Shown here: one piece after another, positions 24,482-32,258 of the stretch
Layout: each line of letters opens with the position of its first letter
Position numbering within the stretch: position 1 is the first letter of the stretch
Assembly (NCBI RefSeq): GCF_900169065.1
Contig: NZ_FXZB01000027.1
Span: 1-46,002 of the forward strand
Origin: Brevibacterium aurantiacum
GTDB taxonomy: Bacteria > Actinomycetota > Actinomycetes > Actinomycetales > Brevibacteriaceae
DNA length: 46,002 bases
Reading direction: 5' to 3'
The notes under the pieces: generated by a model
Seen by the model: the letters and a program-made list of their open reading frames with translations, nothing else
What the model was told of the DNA's origin: nothing
Databases searched by the model: none
Translations under genes and position numbers: made by a program

Positions 24482-24913
24482 CTACTTCTTGTTCTTCTTG
24501 TTCTTCTTTTTCTTGTCTCCGGTCGTGAACATCAGGGCCAGCCCGATCGCGGCCAGCCAGGTGTCCTTGGCCACGGCAGTGCCGGACTCGGAGGGGCGGA
24601 TGCCGTCGTCCTGGGTCATGGAGTCGATGGAGAAGTAGTTCGCAACTAGCCCGGCGGAGAACGTCGTCAGCGCGGCTCCGGCGATGCGGGTGGGCACGAA
24701 GGGCAGCAGCAGTGCGGCACCGACGGCGACCTCACCGTAGGACAGGAACTTCCCGAACTGGGCCGGCGTCATCTCTTCAACGAACGGGACACCATTGGCA
24801 GCCATCTGCTGCAGGCCGGCGGCGGATTCCTCATCGAGGCCGAGTTTGCCGATGCCGGAGTTGAGGATGAACGCACCGGGAACGGCGCGCAGAAGTGCTG
24901 TATCGAGTCTCAT
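24482..24913 (-). CDS. DoxX-like membrane protein with lysine-rich tail
   Basis: The 143-aa protein has about four hydrophobic segments in the DoxX/DoxD arrangement (AVPGAFILNSGIGKLGL at the N-terminus, LSYGEVAVGAALLLPFVPTRIAGAAL near 60-85, and a last segment near 120). It ends in an almost pure Lys/Asn tail (GDKKKKNKKNKK). ATG 24913 is preferred because AAGGGA is 7 nt upstream; the ATG six bases earlier is too close. It is divergent from dctA and lies 40 bp upstream of the kinase gene in the same direction. The DoxX family's role is unclear, sometimes linked to redox or thiosulfate metabolism. Confidence 0.78.
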   Translation of the reverse strand: MRLDTALLRAVPGAFILNSGIGKLGLDEESAAGLQQMAANGVPFVEEMTPAQFGKFLSYGEVAVGAALLLPFVPTRIAGAALTTFSAGLVANYFSIDSMTQDDGIRPSESGTAVAKDTWLAAIGLALMFTTGDKKKKNKKNKK

Positions 24914-25082
24914 GAGCATTCCCTTCGATTCGTGATGTCGTACAGCCCCAGACTAGCCGACGATGTGATCGCGGCCATGAACACTATGAACGCAACCGAG
25001 ACAGCCGTCACAGTCCCTGGAAAGCTAAACGAGAAATTCTTCGCGGCCCGATGTCGCGAGCACCACCACTCAAGGAGGAGAC

Positions 25083-26462
25083 ATGGCAACGTTGCCATCA
25101 GACAACACCGTCGCCGAGGCGGGTCCCACCCCGCCGCAGCGCAAGAAGGACCGTACGCACTGGCTCTACATCATGGTCATCATCGCCGTGTTCGCCGGTG
25201 CCGCCATCGGACTCATCGCCCCCGAGGCCGGTAAGGCACTCGAACCGCTGGGCAAGGCCTTCATCGCACTTATCAAGATGATCATCGCCCCAATCATCTT
25301 CTGCACCATCGTCCTGGGCGTCGGCTCCGTGGCCAAGGCGGCCACCGTCGGCAAGGTCGGCGGCATCGCGTTGATCTACTTCCTCATCATGGCCACCTTC
25401 GCCCTGGTCATCGGCCTCGTCGTCGGCAACCTCATCCACCCCGGTGAGGGTCTCAAGCTCGAACCCTACGAGGCGGCTGCCGGCGGCGAATCCAACGGCA
25501 CCGTTGACTTCCTCATGAGCCTCATCCCCGGTGACATCGCGGTCCTGCCGACCCTGGTCCTCGCCCTCCTCGTCGGATTTGCCCTGCAGTCCATGGGCAA
25601 GGCCGGCGAGCCAGTGCTGACCGGAATCCGCCACATCCAGGCCGTCGTCTTCAAGCTCATGATGATGATCATGTGGGCCGCCCCCGTCGGTGCCTTCGGT
25701 GCCATCGCCGCAGTCGTCGGCAAGACCGGGTGGGCCGCGATCGGTGCCATGGCGACCCTCATGGGTGCCTTCTACCTCACCTGCGCCCTGTTCATCGTCA
25801 TCGTCTTAGGCTCCATCCTCAAGATCGTCACCGGCCTCAACATCTTCCTGCTGCTGAAGTACCTGGCTAGGGAGTTCCTGCTCATCTTCTCCACCTCATC
25901 CTCGGAGTCGGCGCTGCCGCGTCTGATCGCGAAGATGGAGCATGCCGGTGTCTCGAAGCCAGTCGTGGGCATCACCGTGCCCACCGGGTATTCGTTCAAC
26001 CTCGACGGCACCGCCATCTACCTGACCATGGCCTCCCTGTTCGTCTCCACCGCGATGGGCATGCCGATGAGCCTGGGCGAGCAGATCTCGCTGCTGGTGT
26101 TCATGATCATCGCCTCGAAGGGTGCCGCCGGAGTCTCCGGTGCGGGCTTGGCAACCCTGGCCGCAGGCCTGCAGTCACACCGTCCCGAGCTGCTTGATGG
26201 CATGGGCGTCATCGTCGGCATCGACAAGTTCATGTCCGAGTGCCGTGCCCTGACAAACTTCACCGGCAACGCCGTAGCCACCCTGCTCATCGGCAAGTGG
26301 ACCCACGAGATCGACATGGACCAAGCACGCGCGGCCTTGAACGGCTCCAGCCCGTTCGATGAGCTCTCGCTCGAACCGGATGCCCACGGCGCCCCGGCTC
26401 CCGGAGCCTGGGATGAGAGCGACGAACCTGACGAAAAGAAACGCGTCGGCGTCACCGCCTGA
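25083..26462 (+). CDS. dctA: C4-dicarboxylate:cation symporter (DctA/DAACS family)
   Basis: The 459-aa protein has eight membrane segments and the glutamate-transporter-fold signatures: IKMIIAPIIFCTIVLG near residue 62, the serine-rich hairpin STSSSESALPRLI near 268, SFNLDGTAIYLTMA near 303, GAAGVSGAGLATLAAGL near 345 and DKFMSECRALTNFTGNAVATLL near 380-400 (the substrate-site Asp, Arg and Asn are all present). It imports succinate, fumarate or malate with cations. AAGGAGGAG lies 4 nt before the ATG. The neighbouring CitA/B-like two-component genes are likely regulators. A large hairpin follows the stop. The symbol follows family resemblance; a related aspartate/glutamate carrier cannot be fully excluded. 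Confidence 0.9.
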   Translation: MATLPSDNTVAEAGPTPPQRKKDRTHWLYIMVIIAVFAGAAIGLIAPEAGKALEPLGKAFIALIKMIIAPIIFCTIVLGVGSVAKAATVGKVGGIALIYFLIMATFALVIGLVVGNLIHPGEGLKLEPYEAAAGGESNGTVDFLMSLIPGDIAVLPTLVLALLVGFALQSMGKAGEPVLTGIRHIQAVVFKLMMMIMWAAPVGAFGAIAAVVGKTGWAAIGAMATLMGAFYLTCALFIVIVLGSILKIVTGLNIFLLLKYLAREFLLIFSTSSSESALPRLIAKMEHAGVSKPVVGITVPTGYSFNLDGTAIYLTMASLFVSTAMGMPMSLGEQISLLVFMIIASKGAAGVSGAGLATLAAGLQSHRPELLDGMGVIVGIDKFMSECRALTNFTGNAVATLLIGKWTHEIDMDQARAALNGSSPFDELSLEPDAHGAPAPGAWDESDEPDEKKRVGVTA

Positions 26463-26466
26463 CCCT

Positions 26467-26562
26467 CACCTCGGCGAGGCCATCCCAAACGCGGGTGCCG
26501 GTACTCCCCCATCGTGGGAGTCTCGGCACCCGCGTTGTCTCGTATCCGCCCCCGCCGAGGTG
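26467..26562. terminator. Large nested inverted repeat after dctA
   Basis: Three helices nest. CACCTCGGCG (26467-26476) pairs with CGCCGAGGTG (26553-26562). AACGCGGGTGCCG (26488-26500) pairs with its complement at 26524-26536. ACTCCC (26503-26508) pairs with GGGAGT (26516-26521). The middle 13-bp stem alone would stop transcription. Its right half belongs to the 64-bp direct repeat that returns at 30859, so it may also be a recombination site or a dispersed palindromic repeat. Confidence 0.75.
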
Positions 26563-26569
26563 GCCGCCC
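26506..26569 (+). repeat. 64-bp direct repeat, left copy
   Basis: This sequence, from CCCCCATCGTGGGAG to GAGGTGGCCGCCC, is identical over 64 bp to 30859-30922. The two copies bracket the ABC-3C genes, 4,353 bp apart. In this copy the left arm of the hairpin is intact. Confidence 0.92.
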
Positions 26570-26982
26570 TTTCCAATGAGTCCTGGGTAGGGAGCCGCCA
26601 GGAATTACCCACTCCCCAATTTGATAGCTAGCGATCGCCACTTCACTATTTCGGCCGTTCGCTACGTGCCAGAGTTTGACTCGTGATACTACAGGTTGAA
26701 TCGCGGCATCGTCAGCGCGACTAACGGTGTTTCACTCGGAATCGAAATCTGGCTAGGGGTAGCTCCGGTATATCGCTGGTCGGGCAATCCAGCTTCGGCG
26801 ACTCCGTGGGCCGTCCTGCGCGATTTTCGGCACTATACCGAGCTAGAGCAAGAACCCAATTGCCTGGCGGTCAAAAAGGTCCGACGCTGATCTCCACGCG
26901 CACGCCAAACCAACGAACGCAGGGATTTTACTAGCCGCACCAGCCGGCCACCGGAAGAATCGCATGTGCGAGTTCCGATCGG

Positions 26983-27011
26983 TTGGGGTACGGAACGTCG
27001 AGAGCTATAGT
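26983..27011 (+). promoter_or_regulatory. Promoter of the ABC-3C operon
   Basis: A -35-like TTGGGG (26983-26988) and a -10-like TATAGT (27006-27011) are spaced by exactly 17 bp, about 60 bp upstream of the first start codon. This is inferred from consensus and position. Confidence 0.5.
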
Positions 27012-27033
27012 CTAGAAACAGTAGGATCTAGAC
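27010..27033. promoter_or_regulatory. Operator candidate at the ABC-3C transcription start
   Basis: GTCTAGA (27010-27016) and its exact complement TCTAGAC (27027-27033) are separated by 10 bp. They begin at the last bases of the -10 box and span the expected transcription start, so a bound dimer would block initiation. No regulator gene lies in the island. Confidence 0.5.
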
Positions 27034-27070
27034 GGACGTAGTTGCACACAATCCCTAAGGTGGCGAGGCT

Positions 27071-28261
27071 TTGAGTCAGTTCAATGCGACCGCATCTGCA
27101 CTTGGATTCATCTACCAATTCCGGTGGGGTCTCCTAGACCTTCTACGCGCGATGCGAACTGATGCAACTAAAAGTCTGTCAATTGAGGACTACGATGACA
27201 TCGCCCAACTAGGTACAGATGGCCAAGTGCACGCAGCAACACAGCTCAAGCACCACTGCAAGTCATCACCGATCACCGACTCCAGTCCAGATCTTTGGAA
27301 GACACTGCGCGTATGGCTTGAAACACCTGCCCTACGTATAGATAACGGCCCGTTGCTCTACCTGGTTACCACATCGGAAGCCCCCAAAGACTCTGCTCTG
27401 GCCTGTTTAAAAATTGAGCAACGAGATCCGAAGCGCGCGTGCAAACTTCTTACGGAAGCTGCCAAAAGGTACACAGCAGACGCAACAAAGGCAGGACGGG
27501 AGGCTTGGCTTAATGCGCCAACTTCGGTCCGATTGGCACTCGCTTCTCGGTTCCATGTTGTCGACAACAACCCAAAAGTCGACGAGATTGATCAGCTTCT
27601 AAGGCAGGAGCTCTCGCAGACAGTACGTGACGAGCACATGGATCATTTCACTGAGAAGCTATGGGGATGGTGGAACGAACAATGTCTCAACGTCCTCAAT
27701 GCTGAGGGTGTCGCAACAATCTCTGCCGAACGTCTGCGGGCCAAGTTACACATTCTCCGCGACAGCTACACCGAAGGGTCCCTCCCGATCGACGATACTT
27801 TAGCCGAGATCACAGCCGAAGAACTCGAGGACGAACATTCAGGAAAGCCGTTCGCACAGCAACTTGAGTGGATTGACATTCGCGGCCGAAACATGCAGCG
27901 AGCCTTCATCGATTACCACCGAGCATATGCGCAAACGAGCAAGTGGCTGCAGGACGGGGACCTCGTCGCAGAAGATCTCAATATTTTTGAAAGCCGGCTT
28001 GTCGAAGAATGGGAAATCCAGTTTGAGAATGCCTGCGACCGGCTTGAGCGTTCCGGTGCTACCGATGAGCTTGCAAGGGTTGAAGCTGGTCGGACTCTCT
28101 TCGAGAAGCTCTACGAGATGAACGACGTGGTCGTACAGCCGGGTTTCGCTGAGCGCTTCCTAGTTGGCGGGACAAGACACCTCATCGCAGATCGAGGAGT
28201 GATTGGCTGGCACCCCGATTTCCAAGAGCGTGTTCGAGAAATTTTGGGGATTCCAGCATGA
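27071..28261 (+). CDS. ABC-3C effector: nuclease-like N-terminus plus ABC-3C C-terminal domain
   Basis: The 396-aa protein starts with the pattern of DUF4297-like restriction-endonuclease-fold effectors: ASALGFIYQFRWGLLDLLRAM (residues 7-27), then SIEDYDDIAQL near 37-47 and ATQLKHH near 57-63, matching the E...D...Q-x-K arrangement of PD-(D/E)xK enzymes. The C-terminal half (from about 200; WIDIRGRNMQRAFIDYHRAYAQTSKWL near 275, FAERFLVGGTRHLIADRGVIGWHPDF near 355-380) looks like the C-terminal domain that links effectors to ABC-three-component systems. The start is TTG 27071 with a GAGG nearby. Its stop overlaps the next start (ATGA). It probably cuts nucleic acid when the ATPase senses invasion; catalytic residues are assigned by pattern only. 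Confidence 0.75.
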   Translation: MSQFNATASALGFIYQFRWGLLDLLRAMRTDATKSLSIEDYDDIAQLGTDGQVHAATQLKHHCKSSPITDSSPDLWKTLRVWLETPALRIDNGPLLYLVTTSEAPKDSALACLKIEQRDPKRACKLLTEAAKRYTADATKAGREAWLNAPTSVRLALASRFHVVDNNPKVDEIDQLLRQELSQTVRDEHMDHFTEKLWGWWNEQCLNVLNAEGVATISAERLRAKLHILRDSYTEGSLPIDDTLAEITAEELEDEHSGKPFAQQLEWIDIRGRNMQRAFIDYHRAYAQTSKWLQDGDLVAEDLNIFESRLVEEWEIQFENACDRLERSGATDELARVEAGRTLFEKLYEMNDVVVQPGFAERFLVGGTRHLIADRGVIGWHPDFQERVREILGIPA

Positions 28262-28749
28262 CATCCTCACCAGAAAAACATCGACCAGCCTTGTCGAATA
28301 CAATCCTCAACCCTGCGCTCATTGCTGCTTCAATACAGTGGGCGAGTCATCGCTTTCGAACTACGAGTAAGCAACTTATGCCCTGGGAGTATTCCTTCCT
28401 GGTGGTGCCCCTCGTATTCCACCAACTAACGCGGCAGGCGCTCCCTCAAACTTCAGCAACTCATCTTCCTGTTTGGATCAACAATAATCAAAATGTCCTG
28501 GCTGGGTTTCCCAACCGATCTAGAAAGTTTGTTCCCCACGTTCGCGAAGGCATCAGGTATGGGTTGCGTAGCGGACAGATCACTCTCAACGACGGTGGAA
28601 CGCTCCGAGCGTCAATGCGGTCAGGGGTCAAGCTCCATGAAGAGACGGAGCTTCGTGGCATCCTCTCTTCAGCAGCCACTTTTGGAGGAATCCTCTCAAA
28701 ATCCGGGTCCTCCGTAAACATCTTTACGCAGTTTGGAGTGTCTCCCTAA
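28258..28749 (+). CDS. ABC-3C middle component
   Basis: This small 163-aa protein starts with an LNPALIAASIQWASHRF stretch and contains PWEYSFLVVPLVFHQLTRQALP near 43-64. Its second half is basic and Gly/Ser-rich (GIRYGLRSGQITLNDGG, then GILSKSGSSVNIFTQFGVSP). It has no membrane segment or known catalytic motif. Size, position between effector and ATPase, and coupling on both sides (ATGA overlap before, TAATG after) identify it as the middle component of an ABC-three-component system, thought to bridge the ATPase and the effector. Individual middle-component families differ widely; which subtype this is cannot be decided here. Confidence 0.72.
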   Translation: MTSSPEKHRPALSNTILNPALIAASIQWASHRFRTTSKQLMPWEYSFLVVPLVFHQLTRQALPQTSATHLPVWINNNQNVLAGFPNRSRKFVPHVREGIRYGLRSGQITLNDGGTLRASMRSGVKLHEETELRGILSSAATFGGILSKSGSSVNIFTQFGVSP

Positions 28750-30722
28750 TGCAGATCGTCAGCATCTCTATATACCACCGCGATGGCCGCCAACGGGATG
28801 TCAATTTTCGTCTCGATTCGCTAAATATCATCACTGGCGATTCAAAGACCGGCAAGAGTTCGCTGCTGAATATCGTCGACTATTGCCTAGGTCGCAAAAA
28901 ATCTTCCATTCCTCAAACACAATGGTTCAAGACTATTGCTTGGTTTGCAGTTGTATTTCGCCTTCCGGGAGGCAACCGCGCATTTATAGCCAGACAGCCA
29001 CATCCTCCGGGAGTTTCGAATCAACGCGCGATGTTGGAATTCGGAAATGCCGAATTTACAGCGCCACCGATGGACCAACTTCGGCTCAACATCGATACTC
29101 ATGCCTTGCGTACACAACTCGGAGCTCATATGGGTCTTGAAGGCGTGCAATTGGATTCCAGAGAGCATTCCACCCGAGGCCCGGTAACTGTAGGACTCGG
29201 AACCGCCGTCCCCTTTACTCTTCAGGAACAACATGAAATCGACAACAAAGTGGCGTTGTTCCACCGCCAGGAAGATCCAGGTATCGCACAAGGCCTTAAG
29301 GATTCGCTCCCGTTCTTTCTTGGCGCAGTAGACGGTGAGCAAGCTGCAAACCGAGCGCGCCTAAGAGAAGCCCGTCAAGCACTTAGGCGCACGGAGAACG
29401 CTCTCACTACCGCCGAAGAAGAGTTGGAGAACCAGCACCAAGAACTCCGTGAGCTCCACAGCGAAGCACGCTCCGTCGGGTTGATCAATTCCAGCGTCGA
29501 AGATTCTGGCGAAGACCTAGTAGACGTGCTCAACTCTGTGCGGTTTACACGCTCCTCAGAGTCGTTGGCCGCAAGTGCTGACCTCTCTGCCCAAGATGAG
29601 CGCCGGCGAAATGAGGCGAAGCGCCTTGAGCTCGCACAAGAATTGAATCGCCATTTGAGCAATCGAGACCTGTTGCTTGATGTCCGAGAAGGGGAAGGAG
29701 ATTACCACGGTTCGCTTTCGCTCCAAATCGACCGCTTAAGTGTGCTTGACATTACTCCGCAGAGAGCACAGGACGCAGGTGTTTGCCCAGTATGCGAACA
29801 ACAGATGCCGTATTCAGATGCGACAGTCGATGCCCTCAACTCCAGTCTCCATACATTGCGTGATGAACTTGAGGCAGTAGAATCTAGACGACCTAAGCGG
29901 CAGCATGCATTGCGCGAAGTGGGCGAGGAGATCGAACGGGTCCGGCGAGAACTAAGCGCCGTTGACACGGTCATGTCTGGGCTTGTCGTGTCTGATCTCA
30001 ATATGAACCCGAGCGCCCTCAGGGAGTCACAGCAGTTCGTTCGCGGGCGAATCGATGCCACTCTAAGCAGACTGCAGAGCCGAGACGTCGATGCGATCGC
30101 AAAACTACGAGTTGCTCGAGACCAAGCGAAGGCCCTCGTAGAAGCTCTTGAAGCAGAACTTGACGGTGGTGAAGCCCGAGAGCAATTGACTTCTCGTCTG
30201 AATGCGCTGAGCACGATACTGGGCAAATACAGCAAGAGGCTTAACCTCGAGCAGGCTGGATCGCCGATACGCCTCGACATAAATCAACTTACGATCGTTG
30301 TAGACACTGAGGATGGACCTCTTCCACTGCCCAATATTGGAAGCGGGGAGAACTGGGTCGGGTATCACGTCGCTGCCCATCTGGCTCTACACGAGTTTTT
30401 CTTGATGCAACATCGTCCCGTGCCTAGGTTCCTCATGTTGGATCAACCTAGCAAAGCACACTTCCAATCCGACCGGCCACGCAGCACGGACGATGAATTT
30501 TTGGATCCAGATCGCGAATCCGTTCGTAATATGTTCAAACTGTTTGTCCAGTACGTTGAAGAGCTCAAGGGACAAATACAGGTCATTGTCATCGATCATG
30601 CCGACTACGATGACGACTGGTTTAAACGATCTGTAGTTTATAACTGGCGAAACGGCAAGACGCTCATCCCAGCTGACTGGCTCTCTTCAGAAGCACGCAT
30701 GATCGTCAATGAGACGAACTAG
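28749..30722 (+). CDS. ABC-3C ATPase, DUF3732-like, SMC/Rad50 type
   Basis: The 657-aa ATPase has Walker A GDSKTGKSS (residues 30-38), a long Glu/Arg-rich coiled coil (about 200-320 and 360-500) broken by a Cys-x-x-Cys hook (VCPVCEQQ, near residue 346-349), an ABC signature variant with SGEN (about 532), Walker B RFLMLDQPSKA (about 562, Asp-Gln instead of Asp-Glu) and an H-loop VIVIDHAD (about 612). This is the Rad50/SMC layout, and the opening matches DUF3732 ATPases of three-component conflict systems. Its ATG shares one base with the middle-component stop. It probably recognises invading DNA or a stalled structure and licences the nuclease. Base composition is visibly lower in GC than the flanks. 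Confidence 0.85.
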   Translation: MQIVSISIYHRDGRQRDVNFRLDSLNIITGDSKTGKSSLLNIVDYCLGRKKSSIPQTQWFKTIAWFAVVFRLPGGNRAFIARQPHPPGVSNQRAMLEFGNAEFTAPPMDQLRLNIDTHALRTQLGAHMGLEGVQLDSREHSTRGPVTVGLGTAVPFTLQEQHEIDNKVALFHRQEDPGIAQGLKDSLPFFLGAVDGEQAANRARLREARQALRRTENALTTAEEELENQHQELRELHSEARSVGLINSSVEDSGEDLVDVLNSVRFTRSSESLAASADLSAQDERRRNEAKRLELAQELNRHLSNRDLLLDVREGEGDYHGSLSLQIDRLSVLDITPQRAQDAGVCPVCEQQMPYSDATVDALNSSLHTLRDELEAVESRRPKRQHALREVGEEIERVRRELSAVDTVMSGLVVSDLNMNPSALRESQQFVRGRIDATLSRLQSRDVDAIAKLRVARDQAKALVEALEAELDGGEAREQLTSRLNALSTILGKYSKRLNLEQAGSPIRLDINQLTIVVDTEDGPLPLPNIGSGENWVGYHVAAHLALHEFFLMQHRPVPRFLMLDQPSKAHFQSDRPRSTDDEFLDPDRESVRNMFKLFVQYVEELKGQIQVIVIDHADYDDDWFKRSVVYNWRNGKTLIPADWLSSEARMIVNETN

Positions 30723-30858
30723 CTGCAGTTTTCAATACGCCTTCGTCGACAGTATCCGCCTGTGGCTCATGGGCTACAGAGATCAACCGAATCCAGCCGC
30801 CCCTCACACCTGGTACATTCCTTGCCAAACAGCTTTTGAGTGCTCCGCCGCGAGGCCA

Positions 30859-30922
30859 CCCCCATCGTGGGAGTCTCGGCACCCGCGTTGTCTCGTATCC
30901 GCCCCCGCCGAGGTGGCCGCCC
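30859..30922 (+). repeat. 64-bp direct repeat, right copy
   Basis: Identical to 26506-26569. Just before it, GCGAGGCCA (30850-30858) also matches the left copy (GCGAGGCCA at 26475-26483), but about 22 bp holding the left arm of the inner hairpin is missing here. It lies 40 bp upstream of the MFS start codon, so it is also the 5' region of that gene. Confidence 0.92.
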
Positions 30923-30964
30923 CGTTTTCGTGACATCATTCCCGAGGACGAGCGAACAGGAGGC

Positions 30965-32146
30965 ATGACCGTGGGACCCAGTACTGGCACCAAAGTTAAC
31001 CCCACCGCCTTCCGCGGCACGCTCGGGCTGGCGCTGGCCATGGGCATGGGACGGTTCTTCTATACCCCTGCCTTGCCACTCATGGTCGCGGCCCTGCACT
31101 GGAGCTCGGCACCGGGGGCCTGGATCGCGACCGCGAACTATGTGGGTTATTTCTTCGGGTGCCTGGTCATTGCCCGTGGCTGGGTGGATCCCGACCGCGT
31201 CACCTACCGAGTCGCTCTCGTCGCCTCCACCCTGTGCCTGTTCGCCGTGCCGGTGAGCGAAAGTCTCGCGTGGCAGGGTGTGGTGCGCACTCTCGCGGGC
31301 GTGGCCTCAGGCCTCATCTTCGTCTCTATCACCGGGCGCATCCCGTTCGTGGCCCGCCGGCCTCTGGATTCCGGTGTCGTCTATGCCGGTGTGGGCACCG
31401 GCATCCTCATCTCCGGGGCCATCGTTTTGGCCGCCAGCAGTGTCCTCGACTGGCGCGGGCTCTGGCTGGTCTGCGCTCTCATCAGCGCCGTGTTCACTCT
31501 CATCGCCTGGAACTGGCCTCTGCCTGCCCGCAATGAAGACAACAGCCAACCCGCGCAGACCACTTCCTCACACACGCAAGCAACAGATGCCCCTGTCACC
31601 CCGAACCGCCGCCGAGCCTTGACCTCCCTCACCGCGGGCCACTTCTTCCAGGGCGCCGGCTACATCATCATCGGCACCTACCTGGTCGTTCTGGCCGAGC
31701 CTGTCTTCGGCGAGAGCGCGGCCGCATCGACCTGGATCGTCGCTGGTGCGGCGACCGCGGTCTCACCTCTGATCTGGTCCAAGGTCGCTGCCCACATCGG
31801 CACTCGCCGAGGGCTTGCCCTGTGCTATTCGCTGCAGGTCGGCGGGGCCGTCCTCGCCGTCTTCGCCACCAATCCCATCCTGCTCTTCGTCTCCGCAATC
31901 CTCTTCGGCGGAACCTTCATCGGGGTGGTCATGATGGTCATCGGGGCGGGCACGCAGATGGGCATCTTCGCCGCGGCCGCGAAGCTGATGACCTGGTACA
32001 GCCTCGGCCAGATCGCCGGCCCCGCACTTGTGGCCCTCGCCCTGAGCGAGACCATCATAGGCAGTTTCATCGCGGCCGCGATCCTTCTGGCTCTGGGCAT
32101 GGGACTGACCCTGTTCGGTGCGCTGAGCGGCACCACCGAGAAGTGA
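30965..32146 (+). CDS. YbfB/YjiJ family MFS transporter
   Basis: The 393-aa protein has 12 predicted membrane segments. The N-terminal GLALAMGMGRFFYTPALPLMV (near 20-40) is the MGxGRFxYTPxLP signature of the YbfB/YjiJ (UPF0226) subfamily, followed by TANYVGYFFGCLV. A polar Gln/Thr/Ser loop (about 195-215) joins the two six-helix halves. AGGAGG lies 2-8 nt before ATG 30965; the longer frame starting at 30836 runs through the repeat and is not coding. Substrates of this subfamily are poorly known. It was probably next to dctA before the ABC-3C island entered. Confidence 0.88.
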   Translation: MTVGPSTGTKVNPTAFRGTLGLALAMGMGRFFYTPALPLMVAALHWSSAPGAWIATANYVGYFFGCLVIARGWVDPDRVTYRVALVASTLCLFAVPVSESLAWQGVVRTLAGVASGLIFVSITGRIPFVARRPLDSGVVYAGVGTGILISGAIVLAASSVLDWRGLWLVCALISAVFTLIAWNWPLPARNEDNSQPAQTTSSHTQATDAPVTPNRRRALTSLTAGHFFQGAGYIIIGTYLVVLAEPVFGESAAASTWIVAGAATAVSPLIWSKVAAHIGTRRGLALCYSLQVGGAVLAVFATNPILLFVSAILFGGTFIGVVMMVIGAGTQMGIFAAAAKLMTWYSLGQIAGPALVALALSETIIGSFIAAAILLALGMGLTLFGALSGTTEK

Positions 32147-32160
32147 CGCCGAGGTGGCCC
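32147..32160 (+). repeat. Partial copy of the repeat end
   Basis: CGCCGAGGTGGCCC directly after the MFS stop repeats the last 13-14 bases of the 64-bp repeat. Without the rest it is only a hint that the sequence is a small dispersed gene-end element. Confidence 0.4.
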
Positions 32161-32258
32161 TTACCTCCCGTACCCACCCAACGACATCTGTTGCCGCCTC
32201 CCCGCTATGATTGAAACGGCAGGCTAAGTACTGATCACACCGAGGGAGACGCACCGCG

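Larger units (their letters stand above)
26570..27070. other. AT-richer intergenic DNA before the ABC-3C operon
   Basis: About 500 bp without a supported gene. A 64-codon frame at 26696-26890 has no ribosome site and no recognisable sequence. Composition changes from GC-rich to mixed soon after the repeat, marking the left border of the accessory island. The promoter and operator of the ABC-3C operon sit at the right end. No integrase fragment was recognised. Confidence 0.6.

Noticed and set aside
26696..26890. 64-codon frame between dctA and the ABC-3C operon
   Set aside because: No Shine-Dalgarno, no recognisable motif, ordinary for random open DNA of this length.
30836..30964. N-terminal extension of the MFS transporter
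   Set aside because: This part of the frame is the 64-bp direct repeat. The true ATG at 30965 has AGGAGG before it and starts the conserved protein.
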